The notes under the pieces are model-generated. The model saw only the letters and a program-made list of their open reading frames with translations, did no database searches and was not told the origin of the DNA. This document shows, piece after piece, positions 26,676 to 35,532 of a DNA stretch of 64,000 bases (position 1 is its first letter; each line of letters begins with the position of its first letter). Location: the NCBI GenBank assembly GCA_964605655.1, contig CAZSDK010000006.1:1-64000 (forward strand). Reading direction: 5' to 3'. The position numbers were made by a program, and so were the translations under genes. Source of the DNA: JAKLIX01 sp964605655 (GTDB lineage Bacteria > Bacteroidota > Bacteroidia > Bacteroidales > CAIXZF01).

Positions 26676-28235
26676 TTATAAGGGGATATTGCAGTGTTTT
26701 TTGGGTGGGTTGAGGTCTTTTTTGGTGGAAAGGGACTGCAGCGCACGTATCACTCTGAAACGGGTGTTACGGGGTTCGATGATATCATCGATATAACCAT
26801 AGCGGGCAGCATTGTATGGGTTCGCGAATTTCTCCTTGTAATCTTCTTCGTGTTTTCTGATATACTCTTCTCTTTCTTCAGGATTTTCAATCTCTGCCAG
26901 TTTTTTCTGGAAGAGCACTTCAATGGCTCCTTTCGGACCCATGACGGCGATTTCCGCGGAAGGCCATGCATAGTTGATGTCTCCCCTGAGATGTTTGGAA
27001 CTCATCACGTCGTAAGCGCCTCCGTATGCTTTCCTGAGCACGATGGTGACCTTGGGTACCGTGGCTTCACCATAGGCAAACAAGAGCTTGGCCCCGTGAA
27101 GGATGATGCCGCCATATTCCTGGGCCGTACCGGGCAGGAATCCGGGCACGTCCACCAGTGTCACCAGGGGTATATTAAAGGCATCACAGAACCTGACGAA
27201 GCGCGCTGCTTTCCTGGAGGCATTGATATCGAGCACTCCGGCCAGGTAATTGGGCTGATTGGCGACGATACCCACCGAAATGCCGTTAAAACGGCCAAAG
27301 CCGGTCACGATGTTAGGAGCATAATGCCGCATGACCTCCATGAATTCACTATAATCTATAACAGAATGAATCACATCCTTCACATCATAAGGCTTGTTGG
27401 GATTATCAGGAATGATGGAGTTGAGCACATCATCCAGACGGTCAATGGGATCGGTACAGGGTGCCAGTGGCGGGTCCTCCAGGTTGTTCTGGGGTATAAA
27501 GCTCAATAATTTTCTGATCAACAGTAATCCTTCCTGCTCGTCTTCAGCGATAAAATGAGTCACCCCTGATTTGGTGCCGTGTACGGTGGCACCACCCAGT
27601 TCATCTTCTGTGACCACTTCTCCCGTCACGGTCTTTACCACCTTCGGACCGGTCACGAACATATAACTGTTCTTCTTGGTCATGATGGTGAAATCAGTAA
27701 GTGCGGGAGAATATACGGCGCCACCGGCACAGGGGCCGAAGATGGCTGATATCTGAGGCACCACACCTGAAGCAAGGATATTGCGCTGGAAAATCTCCGC
27801 GTAGCCGCCCAGGCTTTTTACTCCTTCCTGAATACGCGCTCCCCCGCTGTCGTTGATGCCGATGACCGGTGCACCCACCTTCATGGCCTTGTCGAGTACC
27901 TTGCAGATCTTCATGGCATAGGCTTCCGACAAAGACCCTCCGAAAACGGTGAAATCCTGGGAGAAGATATATACCAGCCTTCCGTCAATGGTACCGTAGC
28001 CAGTCACCACACCGTCGCCCATATATTTTTCCTTCTCCAGACCAAAGTCATGACAGTTATGAGTTACGAACATATCAAACTCCTCAAAGCTGCCTTCATC
28101 AAGCAGGAGGTCGATGCGTTCCCGGGCTGTCAGTTTACCCTTCTTGTGCTGAGACTCTATTCGTTTTTGTCCACCGCCCAACTTCGCCTGGGAACGGTTC
28201 TCCATCAATTCTTTGATTTTATCTTCAAATGCCAT
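26676..28235 (-). CDS. mmdA: acyl-CoA carboxyltransferase subunit (methylmalonyl-CoA decarboxylase alpha / propionyl-CoA carboxylase beta)
   Basis: Moves the carboxyl group between (methyl)malonyl-CoA and biotin. The 519-residue crotonase-fold carboxyltransferase starts MAFEDKIKELMENR. The frame extends to 28274, but that would overlap mce, so ATG 28235 is chosen. Conserved features are GGARIQEGV, the GPCAGGAVYSPAL oxyanion region, VDVPGFLPGT and the C-terminal KAYGGAYDVMSSKHL. Sequence alone does not separate MmdA from PccB. Context (mce upstream, biotin carrier downstream, no biotin carboxylase here) favours the succinate-propionate pathway. Confidence 0.93.
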   Translation of the reverse strand: MAFEDKIKELMENRSQAKLGGGQKRIESQHKKGKLTARERIDLLLDEGSFEEFDMFVTHNCHDFGLEKEKYMGDGVVTGYGTIDGRLVYIFSQDFTVFGGSLSEAYAMKICKVLDKAMKVGAPVIGINDSGGARIQEGVKSLGGYAEIFQRNILASGVVPQISAIFGPCAGGAVYSPALTDFTIMTKKNSYMFVTGPKVVKTVTGEVVTEDELGGATVHGTKSGVTHFIAEDEQEGLLLIRKLLSFIPQNNLEDPPLAPCTDPIDRLDDVLNSIIPDNPNKPYDVKDVIHSVIDYSEFMEVMRHYAPNIVTGFGRFNGISVGIVANQPNYLAGVLDINASRKAARFVRFCDAFNIPLVTLVDVPGFLPGTAQEYGGIILHGAKLLFAYGEATVPKVTIVLRKAYGGAYDVMSSKHLRGDINYAWPSAEIAVMGPKGAIEVLFQKKLAEIENPEEREEYIRKHEEDYKEKFANPYNAARYGYIDDIIEPRNTRFRVIRALQSLSTKKDLNPPKKHCNIPL

Positions 28236-28245
28236 AGGACTTGAT

Positions 28246-28665
28246 TTATTCGGATGACTGGTTTTTATCTTCACAAAATTCGGTCAGAATCCCCAGGGTC
28301 GACTTGGGGTGAAGGAAGGCGATATGGAGCCCTTCTGCTCCCTTCCTTGGTTGTTTATCAATAAGTTGCACTCCTTTCGATTCCGTTTCAGCAAGGATCT
28401 TCTCGAGATCTTTTACTGCAAAAGCCAGGTGATGGATCCCTTCCCCTTTCTTTTCGAGGAACTTACCTATAGGCCCTTCAGGATCTGTGGATTCAAGCAG
28501 TTCAATTTTAGTCTGACCAACCCTGAAAAAGGCGGTTTTCACTTTCTGGTCTTTCACCTCTTCCACTGCATAACAGGTGAGTCCCAGTACTTTTTCGTAG
28601 TAGGGAATGCTCTCTTCGAGGCTCTTCACAGCAATCCCAATGTGTTCAATATGAGAGATGTTCAT
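28246..28665 (-). CDS. mce: methylmalonyl-CoA epimerase
   Basis: Interconverts (R)- and (S)-methylmalonyl-CoA between the mutase and decarboxylase/carboxylase steps. The 139-residue VOC-fold protein has metal ligands in HIEHIGIAV (H8), GIHHLAFAV and a C-terminal glutamate in GILTEFCE. It is first in a minus-strand operon with mmdA (10-nt gap) and the biotin carrier. Confidence 0.94.
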   Translation of the reverse strand: MNISHIEHIGIAVKSLEESIPYYEKVLGLTCYAVEEVKDQKVKTAFFRVGQTKIELLESTDPEGPIGKFLEKKGEGIHHLAFAVKDLEKILAETESKGVQLIDKQPRKGAEGLHIAFLHPKSTLGILTEFCEDKNQSSE

Positions 28666-28679
28666 GAGTAAATTTTTCC

Positions 28680-28687
28680 CAAAGGTA
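28680..28687 (-). promoter_or_regulatory. -7 promoter box of the mce-mmdA operon
   Basis: CAAAGGTA on the plus strand is TACCTTTG on the minus strand, 14 nt before the mce ATG. This implies a very short leader. Confidence 0.6.
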
Positions 28688-28718
28688 AGATTTTTTCAAT
28701 TACCCCCAGGCAAGGCCA

Positions 28719-30698
28719 TCATTGGATACCGATCTTTGCCAGTAAATCCGGAGGGACCTGGGAGCCCAGCTCCATGGCTTTTCGTGCGTCCTCCCTGGCT
28801 TTCCCGATCTCACCAAGAACCTGGTAAGAGATAGCCCGGTTGGCATAGTGGATACCGGCTTTGGGGTTCCTGTTGATCCCTTCGGTAAACCAAGGTATGC
28901 TTTCCCGGTAGTCTTTCATGATCTGGTAGTTCACACCGATACTGGTGTAAACACGGTCATCCTCAGGTTTCATACTGAGGTACTTCAAGTAATCAGCTAT
29001 GGCCTTCCGGTTTTCCCTCATGGCTTCATGGATCAGACCCCGGTTCAGGTAAGCATTGGGAAAGGTCGAATCGATGCGGATGGACTGGTCCAGGTAATAC
29101 AGGGCACTGTCGTTGTTCTTTCGGATGCCATAGATGGCTCCCAGGTTGGCGTAAAGCTTGTTGAGGTCATTTCCCAGCCCTTTCCGTCTCATCGCCTTCT
29201 GATAGTCGTTGTAAGCTGTATCATACTTCCCCTTATCGAAATACAAATTACCCCTGTTCATGATGGAAACCGCGTTTTTCGGGTCCAACCTGATGGCGAC
29301 ATCATAGTCTGTAATGGCTTTTTCCCATTCGCCTGCCTTCCTGTAAAAAGAAGCCCTGTTGGCATAGGCAGTGGGTATTTTGCCCGGAAATTTCCCGATG
29401 ACATCGCTCCAGAGCGTTTCACTGCTTTTCCAGTCCTGGCAACGACTGTGGGTCATGCTGAACAAGATCGCCGGGATGACCACCATGAGAGCGAAGATGG
29501 CTGCTTTCCCTGAAAACGGTCTATCCACCAGTTTTTGAGCCCCCCAGGCCAGCAGGAAAAACAAGCCGATATAAGGAATATAGGTGAAACGGTCGGCCAT
29601 ATACGCCTGACCTGCACCCAGTATCTGCAACAGGAACATGATATTGAAAAGAAAAAATAAACTGCCGAAAATAACCGTCCTCGTCTTTTTTCGGGTGAGA
29701 AACACCAGCACCGCCAATGCCACCAACACCACCGGGCTCAGGTAATAGATCAGCGGCAGTTTCTCACCGGGTGACATGGGATAGGGATAAAAGACACTCA
29801 GTGGATATGGAAAAATAAACTTTTGAAGGTAAATGGTGAGCGAATGAAGCCCGAAGAAAATCCTGTCGATGAGTCCATAGGTTACGTTGATCTCCAGCGA
29901 GCCTGTCTTTTCAAGGAAGAAGATCCCGAAGATCCCGAAAACCAGGGACAAGATAAAATGAGGGACTTTCTCCAGCAATAGTCTCAGCTTCAATTCCCTC
30001 CCCTCCAGGTAATCCAGAAGGAGCAGGCTCAGGGGAAGCGTCACCGCCTGGATTTTCGAGAACAGAGACAGGATAAAAAACACAAGGGTCAGAAGGGCAT
30101 ATCGGAATTTTCCTTTTTCTTTCCTTATGTATGATTCATAAGATAGGAGGGCTGAGAGATAAAAAATACTGAATAACAAGTCTTTACGCTCAGTGATCCA
30201 AGCCACAGATTCCACACGCATGGGATGGATCCCGAATAAAAGTGCCGCAAAGGCAGCATATAAAGTTTTGAGTTTTAACTTCCTGAAGATGAGATAAACC
30301 AGCAGGGTACAGATCAGGTGAAGGATGAGGTTCTCGATATGATAGGGTTTCGGGTTCAGCTTAAATAACTGATAATCAATGGCAAATGATATCAATGGAA
30401 TGGGCACATAGGTTCCATTAACAGATGTGGTAAACATGATCTTGAGGTTTTGAGCATTAAGATCACGAATGGTCATGTTGTCGGTGACGTAGACCCCGTC
30501 GTCCCAGGTATCGATCATTTCGTTGTTGACTGACGGGACAAAAGCGAGGAGGGTCACCAGCAACACCAGGAAAAGGAGAAGGTAATCCCATTGGGTCCGC
30601 TTCTCCTTGAGAGGCCGATGTTGCCTGGCCCCGGTCCCCGGCCTTAATTGAGGCTGTACTTGCTTCTTCTTGTTCTGATGGGGTTTGGGATATGCCAT
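28719..30698 (-). CDS. polytopic membrane protein with C-terminal TPR repeats
   Basis: 659 residues. The first ~420 form about ten or more transmembrane helices with the layout of GT-C glycosyltransferases or TMTC-like proteins, including an acidic MIDTWDDGVYV loop after the first helix and FGIHPMRVESVAWITERKDLL. The remainder holds about six TPR units (PTAYANRASFYRKAGEWEKAI, AVSIMNRGNLYFDKGKYDTAY and so on). TMTC relatives are O-mannosyltransferases, so a protein glycosyltransferase role is a reasonable guess. The N-terminus is Lys/Gln/Pro-rich and cytoplasmic. Confidence 0.85.
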   Translation of the reverse strand: MAYPKPHQNKKKQVQPQLRPGTGARQHRPLKEKRTQWDYLLLFLVLLVTLLAFVPSVNNEMIDTWDDGVYVTDNMTIRDLNAQNLKIMFTTSVNGTYVPIPLISFAIDYQLFKLNPKPYHIENLILHLICTLLVYLIFRKLKLKTLYAAFAALLFGIHPMRVESVAWITERKDLLFSIFYLSALLSYESYIRKEKGKFRYALLTLVFFILSLFSKIQAVTLPLSLLLLDYLEGRELKLRLLLEKVPHFILSLVFGIFGIFFLEKTGSLEINVTYGLIDRIFFGLHSLTIYLQKFIFPYPLSVFYPYPMSPGEKLPLIYYLSPVVLVALAVLVFLTRKKTRTVIFGSLFFLFNIMFLLQILGAGQAYMADRFTYIPYIGLFFLLAWGAQKLVDRPFSGKAAIFALMVVIPAILFSMTHSRCQDWKSSETLWSDVIGKFPGKIPTAYANRASFYRKAGEWEKAITDYDVAIRLDPKNAVSIMNRGNLYFDKGKYDTAYNDYQKAMRRKGLGNDLNKLYANLGAIYGIRKNNDSALYYLDQSIRIDSTFPNAYLNRGLIHEAMRENRKAIADYLKYLSMKPEDDRVYTSIGVNYQIMKDYRESIPWFTEGINRNPKAGIHYANRAISYQVLGEIGKAREDARKAMELGSQVPPDLLAKIGIQ

Positions 30699-30734
30699 AT
30701 TGAAATGATTATTTAAACAGATCTATGGATGTTG

Positions 30735-31730
30735 TTAATAAGGGATCAGGAGATTGCAGCCCCTGACATCACTGTTGTCGAACCGTCCGAGCACCTCAAA
30801 GGTAGCATCGTCCCGGATTTTACCAAGATCCTGGGTGGCGATGAAGGCGCAGGAATGGACATTAGCCAGGTCGATCACATTGATACCCCCGGTTTTCCCG
30901 GGTGCTGCCAGAGTGAGCGGATCATCGCTTTCCCTGATCATCACCTTCATCCAGGGAGGTGTCCTGAACCGTCCGTCACGGTTGGAATATGCCTGAGACA
31001 ACAATTCAGTCATACCGTACTCAGAATGAATATTTTGCACACCAAAACCCTTTTTCAGGTATCCATGAAGCTCTTCCCTGGTGATTTCCATTCGTCTGCC
31101 TTTCATACCGCCGGTTTCCATCACGATAATACCAGGAAAAGGAAAGGCGTACTGATCACAAAAGTCCATCAGGGCATAACTCACACCCCATAAAATGGTT
31201 TTCTCTCCCGAAGCCGCTGCAGCCTGCAGGCGATGATGCATCTCTGCTGGATCGTTTAACAGGAATCCGCTTCCCGGGTTTCCTGAGAGGCGTATCAGCT
31301 CTCTGACCATGTAAACCAGGGAGGAATTTTCCTGTTCCAGGTAAGAGGGTAGCAAAGCAAGGATAATAAAGGAAGCAGGATCGCCGTAAAAAAGCCTGAA
31401 TGCGGTGGTAAAACTACGCTCATACAGAGAAGAGTCGGCCACCCGGTGGACACTGGTGTTGTTTCCGGTGGTGCCGCTACTGGTAAATCGCAGCACGGTC
31501 TTTTCTTCACCGGTGATGATGGATTGCGTCTTAAAAAATTCGATTGGCAAAAAGGGGATGGAGGAATAATGATGAACTTCTGAAGGCTTGACACCCAGGG
31601 AATGTGAAAACATCCGGTAAACCTCGTTATGACCATACTGGTGATGAAATAATTCCAGCGCCAGTTCGTTGAAATCCTGTTCGGATCGAATGGTGAAAAT
31701 ACGGTCAATGAAAGTTCCGGGCTGTACCAT
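30735..31730 (-). CDS. LuxE-like acyl-protein synthetase / adenylate-forming protein
   Basis: 331-residue ANL-superfamily protein. The AMP-binding loop SSGTTG is at 84-89 and the YGMTE motif (about 239-243) is preserved. The LuxE-type layout shows FLPIEFFKTQ just before the P-loop and no full C-terminal ligase domain. LuxE enzymes activate fatty acids as acyl-AMP and hold them as acyl-thioester. No luxC-like reductase or acyl carrier gene is adjacent, so the substrate is unknown; envelope lipid or pigment synthesis is possible. The start ATG lies only 5 nt from the -7 box of the divergent lipoprotein gene. Confidence 0.85.
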   Translation of the reverse strand: MVQPGTFIDRIFTIRSEQDFNELALELFHHQYGHNEVYRMFSHSLGVKPSEVHHYSSIPFLPIEFFKTQSIITGEEKTVLRFTSSGTTGNNTSVHRVADSSLYERSFTTAFRLFYGDPASFIILALLPSYLEQENSSLVYMVRELIRLSGNPGSGFLLNDPAEMHHRLQAAAASGEKTILWGVSYALMDFCDQYAFPFPGIIVMETGGMKGRRMEITREELHGYLKKGFGVQNIHSEYGMTELLSQAYSNRDGRFRTPPWMKVMIRESDDPLTLAAPGKTGGINVIDLANVHSCAFIATQDLGKIRDDATFEVLGRFDNSDVRGCNLLIPY

Positions 31731-31735
31731 TTTTG

Positions 31736-31743
31736 TATCTTTG
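31736..31743 (+). promoter_or_regulatory. -7 promoter box abutting the lipoprotein ATG
   Basis: TATCTTTG matches TAnnTTTG and ends only 4 nt before the ATG at 31748. If used, transcription would begin at or next to the start codon (leaderless mRNA). Confidence 0.5.
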
Positions 31744-31747
31744 TCAC

Positions 31748-32299
31748 ATGATACCTCTATCGTTCAGGAAGTTATCGGGAATTGTTCCCGGCCAGGGCCG
31801 GTGCTTTGCAGCGGTGTTGTTGCTGCTTCCGCTGTTCCTGTTCACTTCCTGCCTGAAAAAGGAGAATTTCCCTGATACTCCCATCATCGAGTATGTCAGT
31901 TTCACAAAGATACAAAATGGCAGTGGAGTGGATAACAAAGCCACCCTGACCCTCAAATTCAGTGATGGCAACGGGGATATCGGCCTGGCTGCCGCCGACA
32001 CATTCTCACCTTTCAACGTAGGCAGTCCATGGTATTACAACTTTTTTATCACCTATTACGAGATGCAGAAAGGCGTGCTCACCAAAGTGGACCTTCCTTT
32101 CACCAACAACTCCCGTATCCCACCTTTGTCCGACTTCACCAGGGAGATCTCCATCAAGGGGACCATAGAGATGGAGCTGTTTATCAACAACATCTCATCC
32201 AGTTACGACACTATTGCCTTCGAGGCATCCATCGCCGACAGGGCCCTGAACATGAGCAACACCATCCGCACTCCCCTCATCGTGGTGAAAAAACTCTGA
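31748..32299 (+). CDS. lipoprotein of unknown function
   Basis: 183 residues from ATG 31748. The signal sequence has a hydrophobic core AAVLLLLPLFLF and lipobox LFTSC, so Cys35 would be lipidated. The mature part begins CLKKENFPDTPIIEYVSF and contains DGNGDIGLAAADTF, which resembles a Ca-binding DxNxDxG loop. It is beta-rich. This style is common among small Bacteroidota surface lipoproteins without known function. Divergent from the LuxE-like gene and upstream of mrdA (116 nt). Confidence 0.82.
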   Translation: MIPLSFRKLSGIVPGQGRCFAAVLLLLPLFLFTSCLKKENFPDTPIIEYVSFTKIQNGSGVDNKATLTLKFSDGNGDIGLAAADTFSPFNVGSPWYYNFFITYYEMQKGVLTKVDLPFTNNSRIPPLSDFTREISIKGTIEMELFINNISSSYDTIAFEASIADRALNMSNTIRTPLIVVKKL

Positions 32300-32415
32300 C
32301 CGTCTTTCATGTTATTATTTAAGTTCATAAGATTCTCTTTTTTATCCTCACCAGGGATGAAGTTTTGTGAGTAATTTTACGGCTGGATCTTCCGGAGTTT
32401 CCTTTTATTTTTCTC

Positions 32416-34233
32416 ATGCAGAAAGCGCTGACCAAGAGAAAATACGTGATCACGACGATCTTTCTCCTGACCGGGGTATTGTTTGTACTCAGGCTATTCT
32501 GGCTACAAATCATCGACCGGAGCTACTACCTTTCCGCCAACAACAATGTATTAAGGCACATTACCCAGTATCCGGCCCGGGGGCTTATTTACGACCGCAA
32601 TGGTAAGTTATTGGTTTACAATGAGGCCACTTATGATCTGATGGTCATCCCCAGGCAGGTCAAGAACCTTGATACGGCAGAGTTGTGCCAGCTCATCGGT
32701 ATCGATGCTACCACTTTCAGGGAACGATTTAAGAAGATCAAGGAGTACTCTATGTACCGTCCTTCCGTGTTTGAAAAACAGATCTCCAAAGAAGCTTACG
32801 GTTACCTTGAAGAAAAATTATACAAATTCCAGGGTTTTTATGTGCAACCCAGGACACTGAGGAAGTACGTCAAGCCCATTGCAGCTCATACCATGGGTTA
32901 TGTGGGTGAGGTCAGTCCTTATATTTGTGAGACCAATCCTTATTATAAATCAGGTGATTACATAGGCATCAGCGGCATTGAGAAGTCTTACGAGGAGAAT
33001 CTCAGGGGATTGAAAGGTGCCAAGATCATTATGGTTGATGTTTTTAACCGTGATAAAGGGAGTTTCCAGGAAGGAAGGTATGATACCGTGGCTGTGACAG
33101 GAAAGAACCTGTATTCGACTCTTGACATTGATCTTCAGGAATATGGTGAGAAATTGATGACAAATAAACGGGGAAGCATTGTAGCCATTGAACCCGCCAG
33201 TGGCGAAATACTGTGCCTGGTGACCAGTCCGACCTATGACCCCAACCTGCTTGTGGGCAGGATGAGGAGCCATAATTACACCCTTCTCGCCAAAGACAGC
33301 CTGAAACCTCTTTTTAACAGGGCGTTGCAGGCACAATATCCGCCCGGGTCCACTTTCAAGCTCGTTCATGCCCTGATCGGGCTGGAAGAAGGGGTCCTTG
33401 ATCTGGGCACCCGTTACGGATGTGCCCAGGGTTACAACCAGGGATCGGTCCATGTGGGCTGTCACAACCATTCCTCACCGCTCGACCTGATCCAATCCAT
33501 CGCCCAGTCATGCAACTCCTATTACTGTAATGTTTTCAGGACCATACTGAGCAACGACCGGTTTTCCAGTCAGGCTGAGGGCTACCAGACATGGAGAAAA
33601 TATGTCAATTCCATGGGTTTCGGTGAGAAGTTTAAGACCGATATTCCCAACACTCTCAGCGGATTTATCCCTAAAAATGAATACTTCGACAATTATTACG
33701 GAAAGAACCGCTGGAAATTTCTGACCATCATCTCACTTTCAATCGGACAGGGGGAAATTCTGACCACGCCATTACAGCTGGCCAACCTGGCAGCCACCAT
33801 CGGGAACAGGGGTTCATACATCACTCCCCATATTGTGAGAGCTATCGGAACGAACACCAGCAAAGAACATATCATTCATGACCGGCATGTTGTGCCTGTA
33901 GCCCGGAAAAATTACGAAATCGTGGTGGAGGGCATGTACCAGGTGGTGGAGCACGGGACGGCCCGGGCTTACAAGCTCGACTCCATTCCCAGCTGCGGCA
34001 AGACCGGAACAGCACAGAACCCCCAGGGAAGGGACCACTCCATATTCATTGCCTTTGCACCAAAAGACAATCCCAAGATCGCCATTTCAGTGATCGTTGA
34101 GAATGCAGGGTTCGGCGCCACCTGGGCAGCGCCCATAGCCTTCCTGATGATTGAGCAGTACCTGAACCACAAGATAACCTCCAAAGACGTGGAAGAAAGG
34201 ATGATAGGAGGAAACCTGGTTAAAGAAAATTAA
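32416..34233 (+). CDS. mrdA: penicillin-binding protein 2, elongation transpeptidase
   Basis: 605-residue class B PBP that cross-links peptidoglycan during cell elongation. One N-terminal membrane helix (about 11-30) is followed by the dimerisation domain. The transpeptidase motifs are SxxK (STFK, 312-315), SxN (SCN, about 365-367) and KTG (529-531). Directly upstream of rodA with only one base between stop and start. mreBCD, often upstream in other genomes, is not visible here. Confidence 0.95.
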   Translation: MQKALTKRKYVITTIFLLTGVLFVLRLFWLQIIDRSYYLSANNNVLRHITQYPARGLIYDRNGKLLVYNEATYDLMVIPRQVKNLDTAELCQLIGIDATTFRERFKKIKEYSMYRPSVFEKQISKEAYGYLEEKLYKFQGFYVQPRTLRKYVKPIAAHTMGYVGEVSPYICETNPYYKSGDYIGISGIEKSYEENLRGLKGAKIIMVDVFNRDKGSFQEGRYDTVAVTGKNLYSTLDIDLQEYGEKLMTNKRGSIVAIEPASGEILCLVTSPTYDPNLLVGRMRSHNYTLLAKDSLKPLFNRALQAQYPPGSTFKLVHALIGLEEGVLDLGTRYGCAQGYNQGSVHVGCHNHSSPLDLIQSIAQSCNSYYCNVFRTILSNDRFSSQAEGYQTWRKYVNSMGFGEKFKTDIPNTLSGFIPKNEYFDNYYGKNRWKFLTIISLSIGQGEILTTPLQLANLAATIGNRGSYITPHIVRAIGTNTSKEHIIHDRHVVPVARKNYEIVVEGMYQVVEHGTARAYKLDSIPSCGKTGTAQNPQGRDHSIFIAFAPKDNPKIAISVIVENAGFGATWAAPIAFLMIEQYLNHKITSKDVEERMIGGNLVKEN

Positions 34234-34234
34234 T

Positions 34235-35494
34235 GTGACAGAACCTAAGCGGCTATTTAAAAATATCGACTGGACCACCGTTATCATTTATACGGTGCTG
34301 GTTATCATCGGGTGGCTGAACATCTATGCAGCTGTATACAACGAGCAGCATGGCAGTATCCTCGATTTCAGCCAAAGATACGGTAAACAGCTTGTTTGGA
34401 TCCTCACCTCCTTTTTGTTGGCCGTCATCTTGCTGATGACCGACACCAAAGTCTTTCCGGCCTTCTCATTTGTCTTTTTCGGAATCAGTATCCTGTCGTT
34501 GCTGGCTGTCCTTCTGGTGGGAAAGGAAGTCTCAGGTTCCAAGTCATGGATCGACCTGGGTGGATTCGACCTGCAGCCATCGGAGTTTGCGAAGATCGCC
34601 GTCAACCTTGCCGTTGCCCGCTACCTCAGCTCTCTCAACATCAGGATGGAGGACCTGAGGACCAAGGTGATCACCTTCACCCTCATCGGGATACCGGCTA
34701 TCCTCATTTTGTTACAGGACGACACGGGATCTGCCCTGGTATTTTCTGCCTTCATTTTTGTGCTGTACAGAGAAGGCCTTTCTGGAAATGTGCTGATCAT
34801 AGGTGCGCTCATCATTGTTTTGTTCATCATTTCCCTGATGGTTAATAAATGGATCATCATCGGTTTCCTGGCATTGATTGCCCTCATCTGGTTTGTCCAG
34901 ATCAAAAAGAACATGAAGGATATAGCCTCGCTGGTAGGCTTGTTCCTGCTGATATCCGGCTTTGTCTTTTCCGTCGATTATGCCTTTCACAAAATGCTTG
35001 AAGAGCATCAGAAACAGAGGATTAATGTTCTTATCGGCAAGGAGGTCGATTTGAAAGGGGCCGGGTACAACGTGAATCAATCCAAGATCGCCATAGGTTC
35101 AGGACGGTTTGTTGGAAAAGGATTTCTTCAGGGGACACAGACCAAATACAATTTTGTTCCGGAACAGAGTACCGATTTCATTTTCTGCACCGTAGGTGAA
35201 GAATGGGGTTTCCTGGGCTCGGTCGTCGTGATAGGGCTTTTTATCTGGCTCCTGATACGCATTGTGGAGGCGGCGGAGCGACAACGCTCGGGCTTTGCCA
35301 GGATCTACGGTTATGGCGTGGCCTCCATCCTCTTCATTCATTTCCTGATCAATATAGGGATGACTATCGGACTGGCCCCGGTCATCGGCATACCGCTGCC
35401 TTTTATCAGCTATGGTGGATCTTCCCTGTTTGCCTTCACCATCCTTTTATTCATCTTTATCAGGATGGACGCAAACCGTCTGCAGCTGGTTTAA
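34235..35494 (+). CDS. rodA: rod shape-determining protein RodA (SEDS glycosyltransferase)
   Basis: 419-residue, ten-helix SEDS polymerase that builds glycan strands together with PBP2. Diagnostic segments are GSKSWIDLGGFDLQPSEFAK, a QDDTGSALV loop, EQSTDFIFCTVGEEWGFLG and the C-terminal GIPLPFISYGGSSL. The start is GTG 34235; the overlapping ATG at 34233 is followed directly by a stop codon. Translationally linked to mrdA. Confidence 0.95.
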   Translation: MTEPKRLFKNIDWTTVIIYTVLVIIGWLNIYAAVYNEQHGSILDFSQRYGKQLVWILTSFLLAVILLMTDTKVFPAFSFVFFGISILSLLAVLLVGKEVSGSKSWIDLGGFDLQPSEFAKIAVNLAVARYLSSLNIRMEDLRTKVITFTLIGIPAILILLQDDTGSALVFSAFIFVLYREGLSGNVLIIGALIIVLFIISLMVNKWIIIGFLALIALIWFVQIKKNMKDIASLVGLFLLISGFVFSVDYAFHKMLEEHQKQRINVLIGKEVDLKGAGYNVNQSKIAIGSGRFVGKGFLQGTQTKYNFVPEQSTDFIFCTVGEEWGFLGSVVVIGLFIWLLIRIVEAAERQRSGFARIYGYGVASILFIHFLINIGMTIGLAPVIGIPLPFISYGGSSLFAFTILLFIFIRMDANRLQLV

Positions 35495-35532
35495 GCCGGC
35501 AGCAGAAAAAGGGAAAAGAAAAAAGTTAAATC

